64,000 bases of DNA from assembly GCA_014607495.2 (NCBI GenBank), contig CP053148.1, positions 14,012,001-14,076,000 of the forward strand. The letters are read 5' to 3'. The stretch comes from Carposina sasakii (Eukaryota; Arthropoda; Insecta; Lepidoptera; Carposinidae). Positions 35,574 to 46,839 of this stretch are shown here, piece after piece. The translations under genes and the position numbers were made by a program. The notes below the pieces were generated by a model. The model was not told the DNA's origin. It searched no databases and saw nothing but the letters and a program-made list of their open reading frames with translations. Position 1 is the first letter of the stretch; every line of letters begins with the position of its first letter.

Positions 35574-35826
35574 GGTGGCGCGGAAATGTCATGGGTGGTA
35601 TGCGAGCACCGAGCCAGTGGCACGGGCGAGGTGTCCGTGTCCAAGGGCCAGCAGGTCGAGGTCCTGGAGCCGTGCGCCGGACGGCCGGACTGGTGGCTGG
35701 TGCGCGTGCCGGGCGAGCCGCCGCAGACGGGCGCGGTGCCGCATCACGTGCTCAAACCGCCGCCGCACGCCTCCAAGACCTCGCCGTCCAGGAGGCCGCT
35801 GAGCCAGCCCTGCGATGAGCCCATTG
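35574..35826 (+). CDS. trio: trio SH3-domain exon (phase 0 in, 1 out)
   Basis: This 253-base GC-rich exon sits between CTACAG and CATTG|GTGAGT. It encodes GGAEMSWVVCEHRASG, then EVSVSKGQQVEVLEPCAG, RPDWWLVRVPGEPPQTG and AVPHHVLKPP, followed by a Ser/Pro-rich tail KTSPSRRPLSQPCDEPI. SH3 marks are the acidic loop plus hydrophobic RGQ/KGQxVEVLE strand, the DWW tryptophan, and the GxVPxxxL end that lines the proline-binding groove. The pattern matches the first SH3 of Trio/Kalirin (GGCELTVV, RRGQTVEVLE, KPDWCLVR). The usual ALYDY start is degenerate, as it is in Trio family members. It follows DSDK of exon 2168-2264 in phase, and its one-base overhang G leads into 63154. Confidence 0.93.
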
Positions 35827-37351
35827 GTGAGTTGTAGTACAGTGAAGCCCCATTTACGTGATACCAATTACATTTACCTACCCATTTACATGATGCGAGC
35901 AATAATTAATATTATTTACTAGTAAAAAGTTGAACAAACGTATCATAAATAGCAGTTTATATCATGCCAGTCATTTGTTGATTCAATACAATTGTATGGC
36001 AATTAATGGTATCATGTATATGAGGCTTTACTTATGCCATTGATCAATCGACAGTTTGTACATTTGTACATTTTATTAATATGAATTTGGGCTAGTAGTC
36101 ACCCAATATAAAGGTAGCTTAGCAGCTCAAATTTGATTACCCAGAATATGTACCCGCGACAGAAAAGGCAATATAGCTTTAATAAAATAGTGTGCATAAG
36201 TAATGTACATATACTCCACATTCTACACAAAGGGGACATTTATTCATGCACATGTCTACGTAATATCATTTGCTCTGGATTTTACTCAAACAGATTGCTT
36301 GTTATAGAAGATGGTGAACATTAGGTTTTCTTTAGGTTGCGATCAGCCAACGTAACTAACATATACGTTGCATTACTATAGCACAATATTTATGAAAAAC
36401 ACCAGGCATTTGTATGAAAAACACTAGATACGAGTATTATAAAATTTATTTAAAATAGATACAATATATCTACATAACATTTGTCTTTTTATCCAGTGAC
36501 GTGATTATATAGGTAGATAGACGCGGGGTCACATACAAAATTTATAAAAAATTGGCACCACGGAATCTATACATAAAGAGTTATAACTGTTATAACCAAC
36601 ATTTTTTAATTAAACCTTATGCAATTACCATAAGACATGAATTTGCTTGTAACAAATTATCACCCTATGCAGCTTACAGCAGTGTCTTGTCACTTATTCA
36701 GCTTAGGTACACTAATTTGATATTCTAGCCAGAGACATGTTTGTCGAACATTTGGTCAAACAATCACCATTGGCGTGTTTCAACTATATAGCATTGGTGC
36801 TTTGATAAAAATTAACATAGGAAGACTTTCAGTTGTAAAATTTCATACAAGCTTTTATTTAAATTCCCATTAATGCAAATTTTGGAATCCTGGACCATAT
36901 CCCGGTGATCAATTTAGCTTAAATTTTACATTATTATCATGTTATTTTTATGATATGATGCTATGATTTTTGAATTTTTACCAGAGATATCTTTTATGTA
37001 TGAAGTATAAAAGGTTTGATGACTAAAAATGGTACCTATTTGGTCTCAATTTGAAAGATAAACTTCAACATTACAATAATTATTTTAGTTTGTGTGTAAT
37101 AAGCTAGTTTTAAAATGTTTTTATTTATGAACATTAAATGTTTTTTTTATAATAAAATAGTAACACGTTGACGTGTGACCACTATTTGCAGAGTGTCCTA
37201 CCACCAACACACGTGAGGTCTTATATTGACGTTGGGCCAATATATCATTTTAGGTCAATGTTTACATCGATCATCGTAATAAAAAATCATAATAAATTAT
37301 TTTTTAATGGAAAATGTGATATCCGTTCATTCTTCTTCATTCTATAGCATT

Positions 37352-37607
37352 CTTCTTCAGCCTATTGCAGTCCACTGCTGGACGTAGGCCTCCCCCAAGG
37401 CAAGCCACAAGGCTACTGCCACAAGGGGGTTTTGCCCATATTCACCACGCTAGGCAGGCGGGTTGGTGACCGCAGTGTGATTTTCGGACTATGTTGTCAG
37501 TACGGGAGGCGCTGCTGCCCACCTCCCGGAAACCCTTAATCGCCTCGTACGATACCCATGGGCAGGCAGGGGTGGTACAAACTCTACTCTGCCGGCACCA
37601 CGCGGCA
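37352..37607 (-). mobile_element. Family A short retroelement, copy 3
   Basis: Reads GCCGCGTGGTGCCGGCAGAG to CTGCAATAGGCTGAAGAAGA on the minus strand. It is joined at its head, without a gap, to a truncated copy of the element seen at 1-632 (37608-37722). Confidence 0.8.
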
Positions 37608-37739
37608 CATCTATTGCTATTGCTCTTAGCTAATACGAATTTGACATTTAAATGAGAAAATTATGCAAAATTCACAAAATTTTCGCTATTGCTTTGCTTT
37701 TGCAAATTAGGTAATCAAAGGGAGGTTTCCATATTTTTT

Positions 37740-40590
37740 TAGGTGAGCCAGTTCATGTAAAATCACATATCGGCTTAGCTCAGTACCTATTCTAATAGGC
37801 ATAGGCAATTTTTATTTCAAAATCATACTCAACCATGTTTGATTTATATGTCCTTATAGATAGGTAAGTTCACAAAAGCGCCTGCAGTTATTTGTTTGCA
37901 GCAAATATATGAAACGGGAATATACGTCTCCCTTTACACAGAAAATAGGTATCTGAATTGAAAGCAAGATGCAATGGTGTCTACAGGGGAGTTTTTTTTT
38001 TCTAAAAAAAAAGACAAAACAACTTGTATTTAAAACTTGTTCTTTAGCGAGGAAAACTGCCGCTTAGTTGGATCTTAGTTCTGCCGGCGTTAATCTATAG
38101 GTATACTGCAACTAAATAGTCTAACGTTTATAGGTGGCTGAAGAGTTTCTTTGTTGAAAGCTTTTAACTCTGGATCAACTATCCGATTAAAAACTTTTTG
38201 ATTTAATAGCCAAATGCTTGAAAGGAGTTGCACTACCTTTTTCTGAAAAATATCACATTTTCAGATATAATATTGTTTTTGTTCTCGTGCACTCTCACAT
38301 TATATGGTAGAAAATAGAAGCTTAATTTTATAGACACGTAATATATTTTTATGTTATTTTTATATTATACATAATAATATATCTGTAAAAAAGCTTATTG
38401 AATAACTAGTTTTATCACTTATTCTATAATAATAACTATAGAATATACTAATTCACCTAACTATATATCTTCGTAATAAAGTAAGGTTTATTATAAATTA
38501 ATCATCTACGTTCCCATTTAAAGTGGATTTTAAGAGGCTTATCGACAAAATCAGCCGGTTTCGGCACCCGCTCTCTACGAGGCGCAAAACTAAGCCTTTT
38601 CATTCCGGATTTAGCTGAGACAGCACCCTAAATTATTTTTCTTAGTCCTTTTAGAGAGACCTACATTTCCCCACCTCGTACTTGGGATATAATCTGGTCG
38701 AGTCTTTCGTAATAATAATAACTCTTTAGAAAATGTTTTAGAAACTGATATGTTGGTAGCAGTGGAACTGTATAAATTATATATTAATAATATAAATAAA
38801 TGAAGGAATTTATATATTACTCGGAAATAATAATAAAATCTTACACACAAATGATACCTTATTACGAGTTTAGCAGCAATAATATGAATAATCGTACCAA
38901 CTCACTAAAGAGTTAAAACGCCAGCGTGTATTATTAATTTTTATTGCTTCGAAAAATACCCTACAAAAATCTTTGTTTTAAAGTGGGATGGTAAACTCAA
39001 GTGTCAACTAAGTATAGTCTTGTGTAACTTTCTTTTACGTAACTTGTGAATAGTGTAGTGGACTGTGTACTTATTTATACTTTAAAAACAATACCTAACT
39101 ATGTATTTTTACCCGACTGCGCGACGCAAAGGAGTGGTATTGTGTTTAACAGCCTATGTATATATGTTTGTATATTCCTTTGACGCACTACACAGACCAA
39201 ACGTCTCGACCGATTTTTATGATTCATACATCAATCGATTCCTCTTAGTCCGGGGAGTGTCACTAAAGACATGACGTTAGTGAAAATCCAATATGGCGAC
39301 TACTGGACGCTATTTTGTGAAAATGAAAAAATTAAAGTCGACAAACTATATTGAGTGGGGTATCGTTGAATAGGTATTTAAAAATCAGGTTTCTCTGAAC
39401 ATTTTTCGATTTGACAAACCGTTTAGGATCTATATCGATTGTAAGTTGTGAAACAACCATTCTCACATATAGAGGTAAGTTTTTAGACATCAACAAGACG
39501 AAAACTTCTTGTTGCCGAGCATGGTGAGCATGTTTCTTAAAGCGTACATATTAGTAGCTAGGTACCCATAACAAAAAAGTATAAAATAAAAAAAACATAA
39601 TTTAAAAAATCCAAAAACCCGACTGCTTTTTTATATTATGTTTTTTTTTTTGTATACAGTTGTCAACTGTCCCAAATAAATAAAAACATCCTGTATGTTA
39701 ACATTCGTGATTTCTCAAATGTGAAATTGACATTGCAATCTAAACCATGTTTCCTCTTACCACAGTGAAATAAACAGAACATTTGCTATGGAGATGATTG
39801 TCTGAGTGAGACGTGGAGGGGTTGCTAGGCCTATGTAAAAGATACCCAACAGTTAATAGCATATCTTATTAATGCCTTATTTATGCGGAAATCCTAATTA
39901 TACGGACATCAGCCCTCCTCTCTGTGTACCTACTATATACAGATGTGTAATCGAAGTATGGGGTTTGATTAATATTTATTTATTATTTTTATTTACCTGT
40001 GCTGATGCGGGGATTTCCTAGAATACATCAGCTGTATCTCCGTCCGTACATGTCGTTGATTTATTCGTTGACTAATTTTACCCCTTCAACCCCTGGAACT
40101 CAGGGGACGAATCTAACTTCCCTCCACATCTGATAATAATTGTCTCAGTACATACTATCTCATTAACATCTGTCCCACGCTGTGCTAAACGTGCCCGAAG
40201 GGATCTACTTTATGATCCAGATATGTATGTATTTACTATAAGAATTGCATTATGTATGTTTTTAATTAATTGGGGTGGAGCTTAAAATAAGATGATTTTT
40301 TGGATAGAATCGAGTGCGTCATCGTTTCACAGGTAGAGCTGACCCAATGAAATGCATCTATTCCAGTTGGAGGGAGGTATCATTGGTGAGCTACTGCAGC
40401 TCTGATAGACAGCTGTAACGCCTTCAACAAGTGCGAGAGCGGGAGAGCTATATCTTGCGCAATTGACATTCAACAAGCCTCGGTGCAAATAATGCGTTAG
40501 TTGACCTAAACACGCGCGGCCTAATGAAGACAGTGTAATCCTTACAGCTAGCGATTAACAAATCTCGGACGATATACGATTAGTCTGTAA
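37740..40590. other. Intron, mostly unrecognised
   Basis: This is AT-rich. A candidate dispersed repeat starts ACCCGACTGCGCGACGCAAA at about 39112 and ends AAAAACCCGACTGC near 39628. The first motif also occurs inverted in the Helitron near 23260, so it is probably transposon-derived. Short-retroelement scrap at 40170-40235. No gene. Confidence 0.45.
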
Positions 40591-40883
40591 TTTCCGTATC
40601 CGGGGTGTGATTTGTGTAACGAGTACGCATAGCGTGGAGCGCGGGTGGTGGGCCATGCTGCGGGACACGCCTCCGACAGGGAGTGCGGCTGCAAGCGCCC
40701 TGCACTCTGCTATACCTCCGTGCGCCCTCGTGGCAGCCGCCCGTTCCCTCCAACACCGGAAATACTCACAACTTTTGCAAACTTTACAAATTTTCATTTA
40801 AATTATTTTGTTCTCACGGTCGATTAAAATCAGTCAAAATTGAAGGATTAAGTGCTTTTTTCGCTAGGTTTAAGATTTTCAGA
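40590..40883 (+). promoter_or_regulatory. trio: GC-rich promoter / 5' UTR of the second internal trio start
   Basis: A sudden GC-rich patch (about 40620-40765, for example GGAGCGCGGGTGGTGGGCC) lies directly upstream of the ATG at 40884, followed by a moderately AT-rich leader. The segment is open in several frames, but none has a domain. I interpret it as promoter and leader. The transcription start is not resolvable. Confidence 0.5.
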
Positions 40884-41145
40884 ATGACTACGAAAGATAG
40901 ACTCTCTTCCGGGAGTGATACCGAACGATCGCCCATCTCCTACGGGAGCTCTGGGTCCTATACGACCAACTTGTCCACTTTCTATACCACTAGTACGGAA
41001 AATATTTCACAATTCTCTGATTCGGTGGTGCTGAGTCCACCTGTTGTTAACAAATATAGCGTGAAAGCTGCGTGCATCCGAATGACCAAGGTGCTACTTG
41101 AGACGGCGTCGATGGCGGGCACTGCGGCGATCCCATTCGATTACG
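40884..41145 (+). CDS. trio: trio alternative first exon 2 (87 codons, phase 1 out, skips SH3)
   Basis: It starts MTTKDRLSSGSDTERSPISY, with A at -3, and continues as a very Ser/Thr-rich peptide (GSSGSYTTNLSTFYTTSTEN). The C-terminal part is more hydrophobic: VNKYSVKAACIRMTKVLLET and MAGTAAIPFDY. It ends TTACG|GTAACA in phase 1. That is the phase of the SH3 exon's donor and of the acceptor at 63154, so it can replace everything upstream including SH3. The frame also runs upstream to another ATG at 40683 inside the GC patch. I prefer 40884 because codon usage and peptide character change there. No known domain is seen. The product would be a GEF2-centred short isoform. Confidence 0.68.
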
Positions 41146-41149
41146 GTAA

Positions 41150-41900
41150 CATTTTAACTAGCTAGCTCATTGTTTTGCAAAGAAGTCTATAGAAACGCTT
41201 TTTATTATTTCAGTTATGTAGTTAGCTAGTTACAAATTTCATGCTAAGCGTAAATTATGGACTCCCGAGCGCCGCATCTATAACGCACAGGTTTCTGAAC
41301 CAGCCTCAACGAGACCTTAATTTAATTTTATCGATTTGTATTTATACCAATTGATATTTACACTAAGAATACATTTAAAATATATCATCGTATTTCCACT
41401 GTGAATCCCTTAGATACCTGTTCCTATAAAATATACTGTCTACTTAATATAATCATGCAGCTGTTTCCCTTTACTCTGTTGGCGCAAAATGTTTATTGCT
41501 GCAAATTTTCTTAGAAGACTACCCAACTATATTTTCCACGGATTAAATTAGTTCTGCCCAGAATAATCCGCTTTTTATGAACCAAACGTGGGTCTGACGC
41601 ATAATGTGCACTTCGCAAAATGAGCCCCATCACTCGTTTTTTTTTGTAACGAAGCCATGTACGTACGGAAGTACACGCGTATAAAAATATTTGTTGTTCT
41701 ACTTTATACTGCTGCAAGATCAGCACAGATTTGCATAACTACCTATTCCTGTTTTCTAAATTAATGACATACTAGCGTCCTGCAAAATATCTGTTGGGAT
41801 CTGTACAGAACAAAGAATAGAATGTGATTTAATTGGCTTCTAAACATACACACACACAGTATAGTATTGTGAAATATTTTTAGTATTTTGCAGAAATATT
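41150..41900. other. Intron, nothing recognised
   Basis: AT-rich sequence after the second alternative first exon, without repeats seen elsewhere. Confidence 0.5.
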
Positions 41901-41908
41901 TACATTAA

Positions 41909-42127
41909 TCCTACTAATATTATAAACGCGAAAGTTTGTGAGGATGTATGTAAGGATGTTTGTTGTTCTTTCACGTAAAAAGTATTGAATAGATTGTGAT
42001 GATACTTCACAATAACAGAATAACACCTTGGCTACTTTTTATTCCGGGAAAATATTTTTATGTCGACTAATTTCGACATTTTGTTTTTTCTGCAGTTCAC
42101 GCGGACGGAGTCACGGGCGTACACTAG
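41909..42127 (+). mobile_element. Short Lep1-type Helitron (219 bp)
   Basis: It starts TCCTACTAATATTATAAACG and ends with the hairpin region TCACGCGGACGGAGTCACGG, then GCGTACACTAG followed by T. Both canonical ends are present in only 219 bp. The interior AACACCTTGGCTACTTTTTA corresponds to part of the 523-bp copy at 23 kb. It has no coding capacity. Confidence 0.8.
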
Positions 42128-42496
42128 TAATATATATTTGCAAAGTTACAAACTTGTATAAATTTAATTTAGCATATCTGTTAACATATCCGAATTTCGA
42201 GTCGCACAGTGGTCCTAGTTCAAAATGAATGCATTAATTAAATTGTAGATTGGATATGCAAATGTCCTACATCAATAAGGGAATTTTAATTGTATGGCGA
42301 TATTGGCCTACATCCCGATCCCAACTATTAAGACCCCATTACCCCACCACTGTAAAGGGTGGCGAGCGGTCAGTTAAAATATGATAATGCAACAAGATGT
42401 GAAAACTCTATTACGCGAACGTTACAGTCAGTCTATTTGATTTCGGGAGAGGATTGTGGCGTGAAAATGAAAGTCTGAGACATTATGTTTATATCT

Positions 42497-42750
42497 AATA
42501 TGATGATGATGATGATCTCCGACCATATTTTGGCCAAGGCGACCAATCTCTACGGAGATTGGCCAGGTATGCAGGAGATAATATAGTGCACAAGTGTGTG
42601 CGTAAACACAGATGCACTCTCTATTCCGTTACTGTCATAGTCCGATGGGACAGAAAGCCGACACGACCGGAGAGAGATCAGGTGCAGGACCAACGGTTTT
42701 ACGTGCTTTCCGAGGCACGAGCTAAGTGACAAATTTTGCAACATTAAAAT
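42497..42750 (-). repeat. Block shared with family F long copy
   Basis: About 250 bp, from GATGATGATGATCTCCGACC to TTTTGCAACATTAAAATCT, match the 22660-22925 block inside family F, inverted. The flanks here lack family F ends. The block is therefore an element of its own that had inserted in the F copy. A weaker remnant lies at 58680-58735. Confidence 0.7.
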
Positions 42751-42861
42751 CTGTACATTATTTTTATGTTCTTAATTGTAACATTCCAAAATTTTGCATA
42801 CCTATCACCAAATTTTCTCAGCTCAAATGTAACTGTCCAGTTCACTGAAATGCATTTAGCT

Positions 42862-43132
42862 GGCCGCGTGGTGCCGGCAGAGTAGAATTCGTACCACTCC
42901 ATGTCTGCGCCCGTGGGTATCGTACGAGGCGATTAAGGGTTTCCGGGAGGTGGGCAGCAGCGCCTCCCGTGTTAACAACATAGTCCAAAATACAAACTGT
43001 GGTCACCAACCCGCCTGCCCAGTGTGGTGACTATGGGCAAATACCCCCCATGGCAGTCTTGTGGCGTGCCCTGGGGGAGGCCTACATCCAACAGTGGACT
43101 GCAATAGGCTGATGATGATGATGATGATGATG
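42862..43132 (+). mobile_element. Family A short retroelement, copy 4
   Basis: It runs from GGCCGCGTGGTGCCGGCAGA to GACTGCAATAGGCTGATGATG, with a seven-unit (ATG)n tail. Trinucleotide-tailed ends like this are typical of RTE-mobilised sequences. Confidence 0.85.
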
Positions 43133-43986
43133 TGTATATGAAATTTCATTTCTACACTATCCAATACCAAACAAAAACCGCGTATCTCTGTATAATACAA
43201 GTAAATCTAGATTGCAAATATCAATTCTAACCGTGGCTGTCGCTTTATTGCTGCATGAAATAAGACCGATAAACCAAAACCGCACCGCATTTGTAATAGG
43301 GCTAACAGCAGCAGCACGAATTCTTAATTTTAACGGACTCCGGCTCTGTTTTATGTAAACTAGTGCATATTTTAGGCGCATTACCTAAAGACTGAGAGTC
43401 AGTATTCCGCAGACTTACTTTATAGTAGCAAACTCCATATTAATGCCAGCTACGTTCGCAGTATGACGGCACCGCTATTCTAGGAAACCATAGCTTTAGC
43501 GCTTAAGAAATTGCCGGACACAGAAGGTAGGTAGGTACTTAGCGCAAAGAGTATTTAAGCTAATTCACCCAGAACACAGGAAATGCAACGGATCCGCCGG
43601 ATCTGTCTGGCATGTTATCAACGGATATAGGATTGAGCCGCGACGACCTAAAACGGCGCGAAATGTGGCTAGCGACCGACCGCAGTAAATATAATTATAT
43701 TAAAGATGGTTTGCAACTGCTCGTACCAGCGTGATCGTAACAGTTTGCAATTATATAATTTATTACTATCAAATTATTTCTGTAAAATAGAATAGTATTT
43801 TTTTTATCACACATACACGGACAGCAATAACATAGAACAAGACAATAGAAATAGGGTAGAAGAACAGTAGCAAGAAGAACTGTGCACCCTATTTGGATTT
43901 TATTATGCTGACTGGTGAAAAGTGGGTGTGTAATTTGAGAATAATGGGCGTGACTATATGTACTTATGTATGTTAATTATTATATA

Positions 43987-44290
43987 TTAGGGGACCCTCG
44001 CGACTCCGTCCGCGTGGACTACAGAAAAAACAAAATGTCGAAATTATCCGAGATAAAAACATTTTCCCGGGATAAAAAGTAGCCTATATGTTAAGTGGGA
44101 CCTGTCACAATATATTCCTGAAAACTGCAAATCGGTTCAGCCGTTTCGCAGATTAGCGTGCACAAACGCACATACAAACAGACAAAAATCATTGTTTTGG
44201 GTACTATTGCGTTGATAAAGGTCTATAATATTTTTTTTCATATATCTTCCATGTACCTACAGACAGCCATCCGTTACATTTTTATTATAT
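43987..44290 (-). mobile_element. Lep1-type Helitron 3' fragment, minus strand
   Basis: The reversed 3' hairpin region GCGACTCCGTCCGCGTGGAC is near 43999, followed by CATTTTCCCGGGATAAAAAG and AACATATAGGCTACTTTTTA in reverse. The end CTAG is degenerate (TTAG). A near-twin lies at 61.38-61.70 kb, plus strand, with the same TACATGGAAGATATATGAG 5' part. Confidence 0.7.
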
Positions 44291-44385
44291 GAATAGATTA
44301 AATTTGAACGTTATCATCATCATCTTGTGCCGTTCATTTGAAAGTTGAAACTCATATCGCCAAAGATTTAGCATTTGTTTTAGGG

Positions 44386-44512
44386 TACATACATACATAC
44401 ATATAATCACGCCTTTATCCCTTAAGGGGTAGGCAGAGCACCAAGGGCCGATAGGACAACATGGTGCCACTTCTGATCAATTTTGAGGGTATAGTTGAGA
44501 TGTACAAGTGTT
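44386..44512 (+). mobile_element. Family B short retroelement, truncated copy 4
   Basis: It starts TACATACATACATATAATCA, with AAGGGGTAGGCAGAGCACC, and stops after GTTGAGATGTACAAGT. Confidence 0.7.
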
Positions 44513-44544
44513 TTAGGGTATCTTCTAATAATATTTATCTTATA

Positions 44545-44690
44545 AAATTATTAATAAAGAAAATGGAAAAAATTCTTCACCCGAGTGGGAATCGAACCCA
44601 CGACTACTGCAAACCGTGCCAGCCGCTATAACCACTAAGCCACCGGGTCAACTACTCGGATGACGAATTTCACCTTTTTTTCTAAATTAC
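44545..44690 (-). mobile_element. tRNA-derived SINE, copy 1
   Basis: On the minus strand GACCCGGTGGCTTAGTGGTT carries a pol III A box and GTGGGTTCGATTCCCACTCG a B box at tRNA-like spacing (about 70 bp). An AAAAATTT..-rich tail with AATAAT units follows. Nearly the same arrangement and flanks (TCATCCGAGTAG leader, TTTTTTCCATTT tail) occur at 48.9 kb. That makes it a dispersed SINE, not a tRNA gene. The anticodon arm cannot form a clean clover leaf. Confidence 0.75.
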
Positions 44691-45177
44691 ATATTGGCAA
44701 CGTTATTCTTCATCCCGATAGCTATACACTAGCCAAATCTTTATCTTTACAATTTTGTGGTATATGGAAGTACATAACATGAGAATCCTGATTGGTTATG
44801 ATACTGTTCTGTTAAATTGTTGTTTGCTTATTCGACTATGGAGCATTGAAGACTGTACAAAGTTATTGTTTGGTAATCTTAATTAATTCCCCCCTTCCTA
44901 CAAACTGCCTAAATCTCAGATATTTAGGTCATGTTTCTCTGGTTCGTTTATACCACATACTGAAGGAGACGGCTGATATAAAATATTCTAAAAAGATTGG
45001 AATGGAATGATACTTAGAACGGTACGGGCTAATCAACAAACATAATCAATGAAAGGCATATACAGGAGTACGGAGAAGGACAAAGACTACATTCTGTAGT
45101 TCACGCATATGGAAGTCACGGGCAACAGTAGTCATTCATAAATTTAAGTTTGTCAAAAAATATTAAGTAGGTATCAT

Positions 45178-45438
45178 CTCATCATCATTATCAGCCTATT
45201 GTAGTCCACTGCTGGACGTAGGCCTCCCCCAGGGCACGCCACAAGACTGCCATGGGGGGTATTTGCCCATAGTCACCACGCTGGGCAGGCGGGTTGGTAA
45301 CCGCAGTTCGTATTTTGGACTATGTTGTCAACACGGGAGGCGCTGCTGCCCACCTCCCGGAACCCTTAATCGCCTCGTACGATACCCACGGGCAGACATG
45401 GGGTGGTACGAATTCTACTCTGCCGGCACCACGCGGCC
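45178..45438 (-). mobile_element. Family A short retroelement, copy 5
   Basis: Minus strand reads GGCCGCGTGGTGCCGGCAGA ... GACTACAATAGGCTGATAATG, close to the copy at 21.4 kb over its full length. Confidence 0.82.
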
Positions 45439-46186
45439 AATTAATCCCATATTAAGATTAAGGCTAAGGCCATCATCTCATATTAAGATTATAATCTGAT
45501 ACTATTAACCCCATGTAGCAAAATCCAACTTGTTACTTGCTATGTCCCCTACTCGTATGCTATGCTACGCCGTCTTTAGAAAACCTACCGGATGATTTAT
45601 TGTCGGCTGTACACAGTCTGGGTGTGTAGCCAGCTTTCGTCATCAGTGCACAGTCTATTCACGGAACTATTACTATCCTTCAAGCTGGGAGAGGTGAGGT
45701 GGGGGGGGATTAGGGTAGTTGGTGCACTCACGCCATCTATTTTTGACTGTTATTTTAACTTGTTTTTATTGTAAAAATCCCTCATTTACGAGTAGCAGCC
45801 ATCGATCAAACAATGGATGTTTAATGAAAGGAACAAGTAAATACAAATACATAAGTAAAAGTCTTTAAGAATATACCTACTTGTACATTCATAGATAAAG
45901 TTTCTTTAAACGACTCTAAATGGACCTTTATTCGTTCACTTCAAAAATGATTAAGTTTTATCTGAGAACATATGTAAGAATAATTATTTCGTTCCATTAA
46001 CTATAGTTAAATTAATTAAACTATTTTGTGGCCTATAACCGCTAGGTTGTGTATTTTATTACAAGCTAATCACGTACTATGCCAGGCATGTCGAAACTCA
46101 TTTGGGCGGTAGGCAATTAGGGTGCATTACGGAAATGTGAAACTGTCTTGTTAGTAAATGATTCCTGCTACTGTATGCAGTGCATG

Positions 46187-46332
46187 CATCGTCGTCGTCG
46201 TCAGCCTATTGCAGCCCATTGCTGGATGTAGGCCTAACCCAGAGTATGCCACATGGCTCGATCTCCCAGTCACTACCAGCCGTTCTCTTTAAGTCATCGG
46301 TCCATCTGGCCGGAGGGCGCCCAACGTGTGTA
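46187..46332 (-). pseudogene. RTE-clade LINE 3' end (C-terminus of the pol ORF)
   Basis: The minus strand encodes a short piece resembling the RTE ORF terminus: RPPARWTDDLKRTAGSDWE, then a stop just after the GGGCTGCAATAGGCTGA 3' sequence and a (CGA)n trinucleotide tail. This is the extreme C-terminal tail of an RTE-type reverse transcriptase. Everything upstream is truncated, as usual for these LINEs. Its last ~45 bases are nearly the same as the 3' end of family A, suggesting that family A uses RTE machinery. Confidence 0.75.
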
Positions 46333-46839
46333 AATCCAATTTTAGGATGAATCCATCAAATTCATGTTAGTTGTTAATCGCAAATCAAAACAAAACAAAT
46401 ATTTTAACCAAGTTGGTTTAGACTAGGTTATATAAAAAAACTCTTAGTTTCCCTATGTCTAGTCGGTTCTCTTATCCTATACCAAAGTATATCTGTTTAG
46501 ATATTTTTTGGATCTTCTAGGGATTAGCGATGCATTTCACGTTATTTATTGTCTAAGAGTCATTTAATAAATGTTTGTATGCTCATATCGTTAAATGAAA
46601 TCGGGTAATTTAGATCCAGGAAGCTTACAATGCGCCCGTTTTACACTTTGTCAGTTCTCTAAGCTCAAAGATTCCGCGGAAACGGAAATCTTTATTTATT
46701 ATACGGACAACAATTACATAGGGTATAGAGAGGTTATAGGAACGATGTTACGAACTTATTTCTTTTCCACTTTTATATATGAGAATATTGTCGAGCCTAC
46801 AATAGGCTATTTCAATATTGAACTTTTTTTATTGATTTA

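Noticed and set aside
35564..35867. Other frames of 75-92 residues over the SH3 exon
   Set aside because: They are shadows of the SH3 frame, which alone shows a domain and matches splice phases.
44580..44650. tRNA gene (minus strand)
   Set aside because: A and B boxes exist, but the same unit with identical non-tRNA flanks recurs at 48.9 kb and the stems pair poorly, so it is a SINE.
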